Below, piece by piece: positions 20,042-28,693 of a DNA stretch of 64,000 nt. Source of the DNA: Chryseosolibacter sp964532595. GTDB taxonomy: Bacteria; Bacteroidota; Bacteroidia; Cytophagales; Cyclobacteriaceae. How positions within the stretch are numbered: position 1 is the first letter of the stretch; each line of letters opens with the position of its first letter. A program made the position numbers and the translations under genes. The notes under the pieces are model-generated. The model saw nothing but the letters and a program-made list of their open reading frames with translations, searched no databases and was not told the origin of the DNA. Location: the NCBI GenBank assembly GCA_964532595.1, contig CAZHIQ010000017.1, positions 3,855-67,854 on the forward strand, in the 5' to 3' direction.

Positions 20042-21742
20042 TCAGGCAGCGTATTGGTCATCCTGATTGTCGTTTGCCTTTCGCTGTTCCGTGTGGTGGT
20101 AAAGCTTTTCATAGTACTCGTCAGCCATGCGGTTGGCGTCGAAGTACGGCACTATTTCCTCCATAGCGGTCTTGGTGATCTGCAGCCACTTGTCGGGGTG
20201 TTCGTAGTACAAGGGGATGACCTCCTGTTCCAATACGTCGAATAGATTTTGAGCTTCGAGTTTATCCTTCTCCTCTACGGGGAGGTGGTCGGGAGCTGTA
20301 GGAATGATAAAGCTATTCTCTCCATGGCGGGCAAATTCGGGGATCCATCCATCGGGAATTGACAGATTGATGGAGGCGTTCATAGCAGCCGTCATTCCAG
20401 ACGTACCAGAAGCTTCGTGATACAGTCGCGGATTATTCAGCCAGACGTCGGAGCCTTTCTTGAGATAGGCCGACAACCACAATTCGTACCCCGTCAGCAC
20501 TGTTACATTGGGAAGGTCGCGGGTTTTCCAGAAGATTTCGTTAAACAGATTAATTGCTCCGAAGTCTTCCGGATATGGCTTTCCTGCCCAGATTATCTGA
20601 ATAGGATATTTCTCATTTCGGGCCATTTCGATGAATCGATTGAAGTCGGATAAGAGGAGGTTTGCGCGCTTGTAGCCTGCGAAACGCCGGGCCCAAACGA
20701 TAGTGAGTACATTTTCATCGAAAAGTTTTCCGGTCTGATCGGCGACGATGCGGAAGAGGTCGCGTTTCATCTCTTTCTTGCGCGCTGTAAGAGCTTCGTC
20801 ATCGTGCGTCTGTAAGGCTTTGTCGAGTGCCGGATCAGCCCAGTAAGTTTTGTTCTGAGCATTCGTAATGGACGATATTTCGCAGATGTCTTTATATCCG
20901 CTCCACATCCTCCGCGCGACTTCACCGTGGAGTTGAGAAACTCCGTTAGCCGCCTTCGACATCCGCAGAGCTGTTAAGGTGTAATTGAGGATTCCGTTTT
21001 CCGGCTGCACGTATTCCTCAACCTGACGCATAGTCAGTCCGTGGAAGAAGCTCATGTTGTTAAGCAGCGGGAGGCTGTGCTCTTCGTTGCCTGCTTTTTC
21101 GGGCGTGTGCGTCGTGAAGACAACTCGCCTTCGCACCTCGTCCATGTCTTTATACTTGTCGAGGAGGTAGAAACAGAGAGGCAGGGCATGTCCTTCGTTC
21201 ATGTGATAAATCTCCGTATTGCGTTGCAATACATCGAGCAGCTTGGCACCTCCTGTGCCGAGCAAAATTGACTGGGCGATCCGTGTTGTTTCGTTGGGGT
21301 CATACAAACGGTGGCTAATAGTTTGCGCCAGGTAATCATTTTCCGGTATATCGGTGGTGAGCAGGAAAAGCGGTGCAGTATTGAATACTTCCGGCCTCAG
21401 AAGAAATGCTTTCACCCATACACGCGCACCGTGTATGGTGATCGGGAATGTGATGCCCGTGTCGGTAAGGAAGTGGTAGTACTTGTCTCGGAAGGCTACC
21501 TGGAGCGTCTGGTCTTGATTCCGTTCCTGGTCGTAGTAGCCTTTTTTCCAGAGAATGCCGATACCGATCAGATTCTGTTTCAGTTCGTACGCTGCCCGCA
21601 GGTGAGATCCTGCCAGGAAACCGAGACCACCGCTGTAGGTCTTAAGCGGTTGATCGACGGCAAACTCCATTGAGAAATAGGCGACGGGCTTTTCGTATTT
21701 AGCTTCGAAACCGTACGGGAATAGGTCAGATATATTGAACAT
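20042..21742 (-). CDS. Short alpha-glucan phosphorylase family protein (GT35) with altered PLP site
   Basis: The 566-residue protein belongs to the short branch of glycogen/maltodextrin phosphorylases. Family motifs present include YFSMEFAVDQPLKTYSGGLG with its LAG continuation, HMNEGHALPL, NGVSQLHGEVAR and WARRFAGYKRANLLL. The cofactor loop reads EASGTSGMTAAMNAS, so Thr451 (codon at 20392-20390) stands where the family has the lysine that binds pyridoxal phosphate. If real, the protein is unlikely to be a standard phosphorylase. ATG at 21742 is chosen over 21775. The gene follows the ABC transporter genes on the same strand, and no other glycogen genes are present. Confidence 0.85.
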   Translation of the reverse strand: MFNISDLFPYGFEAKYEKPVAYFSMEFAVDQPLKTYSGGLGFLAGSHLRAAYELKQNLIGIGILWKKGYYDQERNQDQTLQVAFRDKYYHFLTDTGITFPITIHGARVWVKAFLLRPEVFNTAPLFLLTTDIPENDYLAQTISHRLYDPNETTRIAQSILLGTGGAKLLDVLQRNTEIYHMNEGHALPLCFYLLDKYKDMDEVRRRVVFTTHTPEKAGNEEHSLPLLNNMSFFHGLTMRQVEEYVQPENGILNYTLTALRMSKAANGVSQLHGEVARRMWSGYKDICEISSITNAQNKTYWADPALDKALQTHDDEALTARKKEMKRDLFRIVADQTGKLFDENVLTIVWARRFAGYKRANLLLSDFNRFIEMARNEKYPIQIIWAGKPYPEDFGAINLFNEIFWKTRDLPNVTVLTGYELWLSAYLKKGSDVWLNNPRLYHEASGTSGMTAAMNASINLSIPDGWIPEFARHGENSFIIPTAPDHLPVEEKDKLEAQNLFDVLEQEVIPLYYEHPDKWLQITKTAMEEIVPYFDANRMADEYYEKLYHHTEQRKANDNQDDQYAA

Positions 21743-21850
21743 GAATGACAAATCTTGGTTTACTGTTGAACACACAAACTAACAAAGACGTGCCAGAGCG
21801 CAGGGGGCGAAAACAGCCTAAAACATACGGGAGACCGATGCAATCGATTA

Positions 21851-22825
21851 CTAGAGGATATCCATGAGATCTTCAATAGTCGATACCTGTCTTTCATTCC
21901 CGCTGTAATGGAGTTTCCATTTGGGAAGATTGGCTTCCAGGGTGACTGTAACGGAGATATCCGCATTTTCTGTTGAGACCGAGTATCCTTGCCGTTCCAG
22001 TGCGTTTTTTGTCCACCACCATGCGGGTCCGTCTCCCAACAGTTGGACGCGTATGTTGCGATAGGCAGGGTGTTGCACTTTTCCCGTTTTCAGGTCGAAA
22101 CCTTTCATTTGAAAAATTTCGTCAAACGACCCGTTAAGGACGAGGTCTTCGGGCCAGCCGCTGTAGATGCCACGGCCGGGATGTGCCAGCCAAATTTTGT
22201 CGGCGGTTTGGAGGGCGAGGTCAAGATCGTGCGTTGTAAGCAACACAGCCTTGCCGCTGTCGTGGGCCAGCGTTCTGAGCAAGTTCATGATCTCCAGCCG
22301 GTTATTGAGATCGAGATGGGTTGTCGGTTCGTCGAGAAGTATGATAGGAGTGTCCTGGGCCAGGGCGCGTGCGATAAGGACCATCTGCAATTGGCCGTCG
22401 CTTAATGTGTAAATTCTCTTGTGCAGGAGGCCCCTGAGATGGACTCGGTCAATGGCATCGTGAATACGCTCCTGGTCGTGGTTGGTTAGCCGCAGGTTCC
22501 AACCAAGATATGGGTACCGGCCAAAAGTGATTACTTCAGCGACCGTCAATTGGGGGGCTGCGATGCGTTCGGTAAGTACCACGGCGATGTGTCGGGCGCG
22601 TTCCAGATTTCCCTGCAGTACCACCTCTCCTGCCAGTGGCTGTTGCAGTCCGGCAAGCGTCCTTAGGATCGAGGATTTACCGGCCCCGTTCGGCCCCATA
22701 AAACAGATCATCTCGCCGGCTGTCAACGACAGGTTCAGGCCTTCGAACAACACGGTTGCGGTAGACCGGTGGCGATACCCTACGGAAAGTTGATGACATT
22801 GGAGCAGAAGGGATTTTCCTTTCAT
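21851..22825 (-). CDS. FecE/BtuD-type ABC transporter ATP-binding protein with C-terminal extension
   Basis: This is the ATPase of an iron-siderophore, haem or cobalamin importer. It has Walker A GPNGAGKS (residues 44-51), the signature LSDGQ, Walker B IILLDEP, and the switch His in LLTTHDLDLAL. The ATPase core ends near residue 250. About 75 more residues follow (including GDGPAWWWTKNALERQG), which the usual FecE-type protein lacks and which I do not recognise. ATG at 22825 overlaps the permease stop as ATGA, favouring this start over one at 22858. The substrate is unassigned because no binding protein is nearby. Confidence 0.92.
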   Translation of the reverse strand: MKGKSLLLQCHQLSVGYRHRSTATVLFEGLNLSLTAGEMICFMGPNGAGKSSILRTLAGLQQPLAGEVVLQGNLERARHIAVVLTERIAAPQLTVAEVITFGRYPYLGWNLRLTNHDQERIHDAIDRVHLRGLLHKRIYTLSDGQLQMVLIARALAQDTPIILLDEPTTHLDLNNRLEIMNLLRTLAHDSGKAVLLTTHDLDLALQTADKIWLAHPGRGIYSGWPEDLVLNGSFDEIFQMKGFDLKTGKVQHPAYRNIRVQLLGDGPAWWWTKNALERQGYSVSTENADISVTVTLEANLPKWKLHYSGNERQVSTIEDLMDIL

Positions 22826-23841
22826 ATCCGGATGCTCTTGTTTTGAAGAATGATCCAAATGACAACCGGAGCTCCGATCAATGCGGTAAGCGCATTAATC
22901 GGGAGGATGTAGGTGCTGCCCGGCAATTGCGCAACGATGTCGCAGAAGAGCATCAATGCTGCGCCGCCGAGAGCTACGGCCGGAATGAGTGCCTTGTGGT
23001 TGTGAGTTCGGATAAGCAGGCGGGTGAGGTGGGGAACTGCCAGGCCGACGAAAGCGATTGGTCCGCAAAAAGCAGTGACGGCTCCGGTGAGTACGGAAGC
23101 CGACAGAATAGCGATCAATCTTGTCCGTCGCGTATTGATGCCGAGACTTAGCGCGTATCGCTCACCGAGTAGCCAGGCGTTGAGTGGCTTGATGGCCGAG
23201 AAAGCCAGGGCGCTGCCCACGACCAGGGCCAGGGCAAGGATAAGGAGTTCGTTCCAGTTGAGCCCCCCGAGGCTCCCCATCGTCCATATGACAAACACCT
23301 GGAGGTGTTCGGCTTTGCTGATGTATTGCAGCACACTGACTACCGATGCCGCGAGGGCGCCGACCATGAGACCGACAATAAGGAGGGACGCCGGATCGGG
23401 CAGTCGGCGGGCCACCAGGATCATAATGAGGAACACGGTTAGGGAGCCGGCCGTAGCGGCGACCGATACCACGAGGGGGGGGAGGTGCTCAGCGATGCCA
23501 AGAGTAGCAGCCGGAGCCATAAAAAGAATGGCTACGGCCAGACTTGCTCCGGCTGAGAGTCCGAGCACATCCGGACCGGCCAGTGGATTGCGGAAGAGGG
23601 TTTGCATCTGCAGGCCTGCCAGGGCGAGGGCGCTACCTGCCAGGACACAGGTCAGAGCTTTGGTGAGTCGGAAGTTGAGGACGATTTCCGTCCAAGCCGG
23701 ATTGTCATGACTGCCGGTGACGAGAATACGCAGAATTTCAGCCGGTGGGATGCTTACACTGCCCGTCGCCAGGTTGGCGATGAAGAGCAGAAGCATCAGA
23801 AAAAGGAGAAGGACCCATGGCGATGTTACGTTTTCCCGCAT
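22822..23841 (-). CDS. FecCD-type ABC transporter permease
   Basis: This integral membrane permease of the FecCD/BtuC family has 339 residues and about nine to ten hydrophobic segments, the usual size. The family motifs GLQMQTLFRNPLAGPDVLG (near residue 80) and CGPIAFVGLAVPHLTR (near residue 265) are clear. So is the C-terminal STYILPINALTALIGAPVVI. It transports iron chelates, haem or cobalamin as a homodimer. It is translationally coupled to the ATPase gene by an ATGA overlap. The periplasmic binding protein and TonB receptor must be elsewhere. Confidence 0.95.
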   Translation of the reverse strand: MRENVTSPWVLLLFLMLLLFIANLATGSVSIPPAEILRILVTGSHDNPAWTEIVLNFRLTKALTCVLAGSALALAGLQMQTLFRNPLAGPDVLGLSAGASLAVAILFMAPAATLGIAEHLPPLVVSVAATAGSLTVFLIMILVARRLPDPASLLIVGLMVGALAASVVSVLQYISKAEHLQVFVIWTMGSLGGLNWNELLILALALVVGSALAFSAIKPLNAWLLGERYALSLGINTRRTRLIAILSASVLTGAVTAFCGPIAFVGLAVPHLTRLLIRTHNHKALIPAVALGGAALMLFCDIVAQLPGSTYILPINALTALIGAPVVIWIILQNKSIRI

Positions 23842-24030
23842 CCCGTTGATTTACAGCCGGACAATGATACAGTAAAATAAGTTACTCGCAGTGAAACAGG
23901 TCGGGCTTATTCGGCGTTGGGATATCGATTTTTTTTTGCCCCAAGGGTTACCCCGGAGCCCCGGGAAGGCTCAAAAAGGCGCTTTACAGTCTGTAAACGC
24001 ATGAATCCCAGAAATATTTTGAAACGCGCA

Positions 24031-24061
24031 TTTGCTAACTAACCATTAGTTCCTATCTTTG
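24031..24061 (+). promoter_or_regulatory. Promoter of the S10-spc-alpha ribosomal series
   Basis: The boxes TTTG (24031-24034) and TATCTTTG (24054-24061) are exactly 19 nt apart and match the Bacteroidetes consensus. The inferred leader of about 54 nt holds a small hairpin, TGCGC (24072-24076) with GCGCA (24084-24088). This promoter restores expression of rplC and later genes after the break behind rpsJ. The rest of the 280-nt gap before rplC shows no gene. Confidence 0.9.
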
Positions 24062-24121
24062 CAGTCCTTTTTGCGCTACGAAGGCGCAGAATCCTGAAAA
24101 ACAAGCATAAATAGGTAAGAC

Positions 24122-24754
24122 ATGCCTGGCATTATAGGAAGAAAAGTGGGTATGACGAGCGTATACGGTCCCGAAGGGCAGAATATCGCCTGCACGGTGA
24201 TTGAAGCGGGTCCGTGTGTTGTCACCCAGATCAAGAACGTCGATACGGACGGGTACCGCGCTGTACAGCTAGCGTACGGAGAAAAGAAAGAAAAGAATAC
24301 CACGCGCGCCCTGCTTGGTCATTTCAAGAAAGCGAACACGACGCCGAAGGCGAAGTTGGTCGAATTCCGGGATTTCCGTGCTGAGTTTGATAGTGTTGTC
24401 GAGCTGGGCAGGGAGATTCGCATTCAGGATGTCTTTCAGGAAGGGGATTATCTGGACGCAGTAGCTCAGTCGAAGGGTAAGGGTTTCCAGGGTGTGGTTA
24501 AGCGTCACAATTTTTCCGGGGTAGGTGATCAGACTCACGGTCAGCACAATCGCCTCCGTGCACCGGGTTCATTGGGTAACGCGTCATTCGCGTCGCGGGT
24601 TATCAAGGGCAAGCGTATGGCGGGCCGTATGGGTAACGACCGTGTTAAAGTAACTAACCTCCAGGTAGTTAAAATTTTCCCTGAGCAAAACATCATCGTT
24701 GTTTCCGGCTCCGTTCCGGGTCCGAAGAACTCAACTGTAATTCTTGAGAAGTAA
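24122..24754 (+). CDS. rplC: 50S ribosomal protein L3
   Basis: L3 is an early-assembly protein whose long loop reaches the peptidyl transferase centre. It has 210 residues, normal for the family. The N-terminal GIIGRKVGMTSVYGPEG and the loop GDQTHGQHNRLRAPGSLG, followed by RVIKGKRMAGRMGNDRV, are diagnostic. It is the first gene of the rplC-rplQ series here, because rpsJ is separated by 10 kb. The stop and the rplD start overlap by 1 nt (TAATG). Confidence 0.98.
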   Translation: MPGIIGRKVGMTSVYGPEGQNIACTVIEAGPCVVTQIKNVDTDGYRAVQLAYGEKKEKNTTRALLGHFKKANTTPKAKLVEFRDFRAEFDSVVELGREIRIQDVFQEGDYLDAVAQSKGKGFQGVVKRHNFSGVGDQTHGQHNRLRAPGSLGNASFASRVIKGKRMAGRMGNDRVKVTNLQVVKIFPEQNIIVVSGSVPGPKNSTVILEK

Positions 24755-25389
24755 TGGAAGTAGCAGTTCTAAAATATACTGGCGAGCAGACGAACCGGAA
24801 GGTTAACCTTTCCGATGAGGTGTTTGGCATTGAGCCCAACGACCACGCCATTTACCTGGATGTAAAGAGCATCCTGGCCAATCAGCGTCAGGGAACGCAC
24901 AAGTCGAAGCAGCGCAATGAGGTTTCAGGTTCTTCCAAGAAGCTGAAGCGTCAGAAGGGCACAGGTGGTGCTCGTGCGGGTAACATCAAGAACCCTCAGT
25001 ATCGCGGCGGGGGTCGGGTCTTTGGTCCTGTTCCGCGCGATTATTCGTTCAAGCTCAACAAGAAAGTAAAGGATCTGGCGCGTAAGTCGGCGCTGTCATA
25101 CAAAGCGAAGGACAATTCGATTGCTGTCCTGGAGGACTTTACTTTTGAGGCCGCAAAGACCAAGCAGTACGTCAGCCTTCTGAATGCTCTGTCTCTTGGG
25201 ACCAAGAAGACTTTGCTTATTCTTCCTGAGGTAAGCAAGAACATTGTACTCTCCGGTCGTAACGTGCCGAACACACGCGTCACTACTGTTGATCAGATCA
25301 ATACTTATGATCTGATGAATGCAGAGAGTGTGATTGTGGTAGAGAGTGCTATCAGCAAGATTGAAAACATTTTAAATAAGCAGTCATGA
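24754..25389 (+). CDS. rplD: 50S ribosomal protein L4
   Basis: L4 lines the exit tunnel and in E. coli represses the S10 operon. The 211-residue protein has the extended loop with KLKRQKGTGGARAGNIKNPQ and GGGRVFGPVPRDYS near residues 67-95, which reaches into the tunnel. Its start overlaps the rplC stop by 1 nt, and its stop overlaps rplW as ATGA, so translation is coupled. Whether it regulates the short leader at 24068-24121 cannot be judged from sequence alone. Confidence 0.97.
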   Translation: MEVAVLKYTGEQTNRKVNLSDEVFGIEPNDHAIYLDVKSILANQRQGTHKSKQRNEVSGSSKKLKRQKGTGGARAGNIKNPQYRGGGRVFGPVPRDYSFKLNKKVKDLARKSALSYKAKDNSIAVLEDFTFEAAKTKQYVSLLNALSLGTKKTLLILPEVSKNIVLSGRNVPNTRVTTVDQINTYDLMNAESVIVVESAISKIENILNKQS

Positions 25390-25673
25390 GCGTCCTGAAG
25401 AAGCCACTGGTAACCGAGAAGGTTTCTGCCCTCAACGAGAAAGGCAAGTATGGATTTATCGTTGACGGTCGCGCCAACAAGATTGAAATCAAGAATGCTG
25501 TTGAAAAACAGTACGGCGTGAACGTTGAGAGCGTCAATACCATGAACGTCATGGGCAAGCTCAAGACACGCTACACCCAGGCGGGTGTTCTCTCCGGGCG
25601 CAGACCGAGCTACAAGAAAGCCATTGTGACCCTGGCTGAAGGTGAGGTCATCGATTTTTATAGCAACGTATAA
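25386..25673 (+). CDS. rplW: 50S ribosomal protein L23
   Basis: L23 sits at the tunnel exit and is the docking site for trigger factor and SRP. The 95-residue sequence starts with the family motif VLKKPLVTEKVSALNEKGKY and carries the loop VNTMNVMGKLKTRY. The start ATG overlaps the rplD stop by 4 nt (ATGA). rplB follows after 17 nt. Confidence 0.97.
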   Translation: MSVLKKPLVTEKVSALNEKGKYGFIVDGRANKIEIKNAVEKQYGVNVESVNTMNVMGKLKTRYTQAGVLSGRRPSYKKAIVTLAEGEVIDFYSNV

Positions 25674-25690
25674 TAGATAATTTCTGAACA

Positions 25691-26515
25691 ATGGCGTTGA
25701 AGAAACTTAGACCGGTAACTCCGGGAACCAGACACAGGCTGGCTCCGAGTTTTAGCGATATTACAAAGACCACGCCTGAGAAGTCGTTGGTGGTGACCGT
25801 GAAGAAAACCGGCGGACGCAACAGCAAAGGGCGGATGACGATGCGCTACATCGGTGGTGGTCACAAGCAGAAGCTCAGAATCATTGATTTCAAGCGCAAC
25901 AAGTTTGGCGTACCTGCGGTGGTGAAAGCTATTGAGTACGATCCGACGCGTTCCGCACGCATCGCTTTATTGTATTACGCTGATGGTGCGAAGTCGTACA
26001 TTCTGGCTCCTCAGGGGTTGGAAGTAGGGCAGACGATTGTGTCTGGGCCGGACGTTGCTCCTGAAGTAGGAAACGCACTTCCGCTGGGTAAAATCCCTGT
26101 GGGTACTATTGTTCATAATGTTGAGCTGAAGCCTGGCAAAGGCGGAGCGATTGCCCGTAGCGCGGGCTCTTTTGTTCAGTTGGTAGCGCGTGAAAGCGGC
26201 TATGCTACGCTTAAGATGCCTTCCGGTGAGATGCGCAACGTATTGGATACTTGCATTGCTACGGTGGGAGCTACTTCGAATCCCGATCACATGAATGAGA
26301 GCGAAGGAAAGGCCGGCCGGAATCGCTGGCGCGGGATTCGTCCGAGAACGCGTGCCGTAGCGATGAACCCGGTGGATCACCCGATGGGTGGTGGTGAAGG
26401 TCGTGCGTCGGGAGGACACCCTGTTTCGCGCAATGGTATCTTCGCAAAAGGTCAGAAGACCCGTCGCCCGAACAAGTATTCAGATCGCCTAATCATATCT
26501 AAGAGGAAAAAATAA
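25691..26515 (+). CDS. rplB: 50S ribosomal protein L2
   Basis: L2 is a core 23S rRNA-binding protein needed for subunit association and peptidyl transfer. It has 274 residues. The RNA-binding domain has GRNSKGRMTMRYIGGGHKQ, and the C-terminal motif NPVDHPMGGGEGRASGGHP includes the conserved histidine. Its stop overlaps the rpsS ATG by 1 nt. Confidence 0.98.
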   Translation: MALKKLRPVTPGTRHRLAPSFSDITKTTPEKSLVVTVKKTGGRNSKGRMTMRYIGGGHKQKLRIIDFKRNKFGVPAVVKAIEYDPTRSARIALLYYADGAKSYILAPQGLEVGQTIVSGPDVAPEVGNALPLGKIPVGTIVHNVELKPGKGGAIARSAGSFVQLVARESGYATLKMPSGEMRNVLDTCIATVGATSNPDHMNESEGKAGRNRWRGIRPRTRAVAMNPVDHPMGGGEGRASGGHPVSRNGIFAKGQKTRRPNKYSDRLIISKRKK

Positions 26516-26790
26516 TGGGACGTTCGATTAAGAAAGGACCGTACGCTGATTTCCGTCTCCTGAAGAAAGTAGAGACGGCTGAAAAATCCGGCAAGAAATC
26601 AGTGATCAAGACCTGGTCAAGAAGGTCGACTATCACGCCTGAAATGATCAGCCATACGTTCGCAGTCCATAACGGTAACAAGTTTATTCCGGTTTATGTC
26701 ACGGAAAACATGGTAGGTCACAAGCTCGGGGAGTTTGCGCCGACCCGCACATTCCGCGGCCATTCGGGTAACAAGAAAGATAACAGGTAA
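26515..26790 (+). CDS. rpsS: 30S ribosomal protein S19
   Basis: S19 is a head protein that forms a complex with S13 and bridges to the large subunit. The 91-residue protein has the conserved RSIKKGPYADFRLLKKV start, WSRRSTITPEM, and the C-terminal HKLGEFAPTRTFRGH. It overlaps rplB by 1 nt and is 2 nt from rplV. Confidence 0.98.
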   Translation: MGRSIKKGPYADFRLLKKVETAEKSGKKSVIKTWSRRSTITPEMISHTFAVHNGNKFIPVYVTENMVGHKLGEFAPTRTFRGHSGNKKDNR

Positions 26791-26792
26791 TC

Positions 26793-27269
26793 ATGGAAGA
26801 AGCAGCCAAGAAGACCAAGCGGTCTGTTCTAAAGAGAGAAAAGCGGGATGCCAGAAAAGAAGCGGCCCGTTCGGGTGCCGTTGTAGCCAAACTCGGCAAT
26901 ATTCCTTCCTCACCCCGCAAGATGCGTTTGGTCGCTGACCTGATCAGAGGCGAACGTGTTAACCGTGCACTGAACATCCTGAAGCATGAGGCAAAGGTGG
27001 GTGCAGCCAGCATCGAGAAGTTGCTGTTGTCAGCCATCGCTAACTGGGGTAATAAGAACCAGGATCAGAAGCTCGAAGAAGCCGATCTCTATGTGAAAGA
27101 GATTTGGGTTGATGGCGGTCGCATCCTGAAGCGGCTGCGTCCCGCTCCGCAAGGACGTGCGCATCGCATTCGCAAGCGTTCGAACCACGTTACGCTCGTA
27201 CTTGACAGCCTGAAGCCGGCAGGTGATTCAGCCGAAAATATTGAAGAAGTTAAAGAAACTAAGGAATAA
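26793..27269 (+). CDS. rplV: 50S ribosomal protein L22 with N-terminal extension
   Basis: L22 lines the exit tunnel and binds all 23S domains. The standard domain begins near residue 29 (AVVAKLGNIPSSPRKMRLVA) and includes the tunnel hairpin DGGRILKRLRPAPQGRAHRI. At 158 residues it is longer than the usual 110-135. A Lys/Arg-rich N-terminal tail of about 28 residues and an acidic C-terminal tail account for the extra length. The ATG at 26793 is 2 nt after the rpsS stop. An internal start that would remove the tail is not obvious. Confidence 0.95.
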   Translation: MEEAAKKTKRSVLKREKRDARKEAARSGAVVAKLGNIPSSPRKMRLVADLIRGERVNRALNILKHEAKVGAASIEKLLLSAIANWGNKNQDQKLEEADLYVKEIWVDGGRILKRLRPAPQGRAHRIRKRSNHVTLVLDSLKPAGDSAENIEEVKETKE

Positions 27270-27273
27270 TTAA

Positions 27274-28038
27274 ATGGGACAAAAGATCAATCCTGTTGGA
27301 TTCAGGTTAGGCATCGTTCGTGGTTGGGATTCCAACTGGTACGGTGGCAATACCTTTTCGGATAAACTGGTTGAAGACCACAAGATCCGCGAGTATATCC
27401 AGGCGCGTATCCCCAAGGGAGGAATCGCCAAAGTCGTCATCGAAAGAACGCTGAAGCGTATTACGCTGACAATTCACACCGCTCGTCCCGGCGTTGTGAT
27501 TGGTAAAGGCGGAACCGAGGTCGACAAGATTAAGGAAGAGCTGAAGAAGCTGACCGGAAAGGATGTACAGATCAATATTTTTGAGATCAAGCGTCCTGAG
27601 CTCGATGCCAAGCTGGTAGGGGAGTCGATCGGTCAGCAGATCGAGGCTCGTATTTCTTACAAGCGCGCCATGAAACAGGCTATTGCTTCGGCTATGCGTG
27701 TTGGGGCTGAAGGAATTAAGATCAAGGTTTCCGGACGTCTTGCCGGTGCGGATATGGCCCGGACAGAACAATATAAAGAAGGCCGGATTCCGTTGCATAC
27801 GCTGCGCGCTGATATCGATTATGCAATTTCCGAGGCGCTGACCGTCTATGGTAAGATCGGTATCAAAGTATGGATCTTCAAAGGTGAGGTCTATGGAAAG
27901 CGCGACCTGTCGCCGAACATCGGCGTGGTCAACGCACCTCAGGGTGGCGCAGGAACTGGACCGCGTGAGCGCGGTGGTCGTCGCCGCGAAGGCGGTGCGG
28001 GTGGAGCTCGCCGCGGAGGCCCCAGGAGAAGTGCATAA
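27274..28038 (+). CDS. rpsC: 30S ribosomal protein S3
   Basis: S3 forms the mRNA entry site together with S4 and S5. It has an N-terminal KH domain with the GXXG loop in RPGVVIGKGGTEVDKIKEEL and a C-terminal S3 domain ending near residue 215 (KVWIFKGEVYGKRDL). The remaining 40 or so residues are a Gly/Arg-rich basic tail, so the protein is 254 residues long. Such tails vary between species and may contact RNA. The gene starts 4 nt after rplV. Confidence 0.97.
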   Translation: MGQKINPVGFRLGIVRGWDSNWYGGNTFSDKLVEDHKIREYIQARIPKGGIAKVVIERTLKRITLTIHTARPGVVIGKGGTEVDKIKEELKKLTGKDVQINIFEIKRPELDAKLVGESIGQQIEARISYKRAMKQAIASAMRVGAEGIKIKVSGRLAGADMARTEQYKEGRIPLHTLRADIDYAISEALTVYGKIGIKVWIFKGEVYGKRDLSPNIGVVNAPQGGAGTGPRERGGRRREGGAGGARRGGPRRSA

Positions 28039-28065
28039 CAAGAAACGATTTAAAGTCAGGTAACG

Positions 28066-28497
28066 ATGTTACAGCCGAAGAGAACGAAATTCAGAAAGAT
28101 GCAGAAGGGTCGCGTAAAGGGCATAGCGACTCGTGGACATACCATTGCATTCGGATCTTTTGCCCTGAAGGCCCTGGAAGGCGGATGGATTACTTCACGT
28201 CAGCTTGAGGCCGCCCGTATTGCAGTAACACGCGCGATGAAGCGTGAGGGGCAGGTATGGATCCGCGTATTCCCTGACAAGCCGATTACCCGTAAGCCTG
28301 CGGAAGTAAGGATGGGTAAAGGTAAGGGGTCGCCTGAATACTGGGTTGCTGTCGTCAGACCGGGAACAATCCTGTTCGAGGCTGGAGGAGTTAGCCTGGC
28401 TACTGCAAAAGCGGCGCTTGCCCTGGCCCACGGCAAATTGCCGATCAAGACGAAATTTACAGTTAGAAGAGATTACGTTGAGACAACCAAGGCATGA
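28066..28497 (+). CDS. rplP: 50S ribosomal protein L16
   Basis: L16 organises the A-site region of the large subunit. The 143-residue protein begins with the family motif QPKRTKFRKMQKGRVKG and carries RVFPDKPITRKPAEVRMGKG. The latter contains the arginine that is hydroxylated in some bacteria. The stop overlaps the rpmC ATG as ATGA. Confidence 0.98.
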   Translation: MLQPKRTKFRKMQKGRVKGIATRGHTIAFGSFALKALEGGWITSRQLEAARIAVTRAMKREGQVWIRVFPDKPITRKPAEVRMGKGKGSPEYWVAVVRPGTILFEAGGVSLATAKAALALAHGKLPIKTKFTVRRDYVETTKA

Positions 28498-28688
28498 AAA
28501 ACTCTGATATCAAGGCGCTTACGATTGACGAACTGAAAGAGAAGATCGTCTCCGAAAAAGAAGCCCTGCGCAAACTCCAGTTTGCGCACCAAGTCTCTGC
28601 CATCGAAAACCCGATGCGTATTCGTGAGTCGCGCCGCCTTGTTGCGCGTCTTGCTACTGAACTCCGGGCTAAAGAATCTCAAAAATAA
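28494..28688 (+). CDS. rpmC: 50S ribosomal protein L29
   Basis: L29 is a small helical protein next to L23 at the tunnel exit. The 64-residue sequence has the usual two-helix pattern, with the first helix around LTIDELKEKIVSEKEALRKL. The second helix follows NPMRIRESRRLVARLATEL. It overlaps rplP by 4 nt and is 5 nt from rpsQ. Confidence 0.96.
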   Translation: MKNSDIKALTIDELKEKIVSEKEALRKLQFAHQVSAIENPMRIRESRRLVARLATELRAKESQK

Positions 28689-28693
28689 TTCCT

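Noticed and set aside
23024..23710. 228-codon open frame antisense to the FecCD permease gene
   Set aside because: The composition is Arg/Ala/Ser rich without motifs, while the permease on the other strand is clear.
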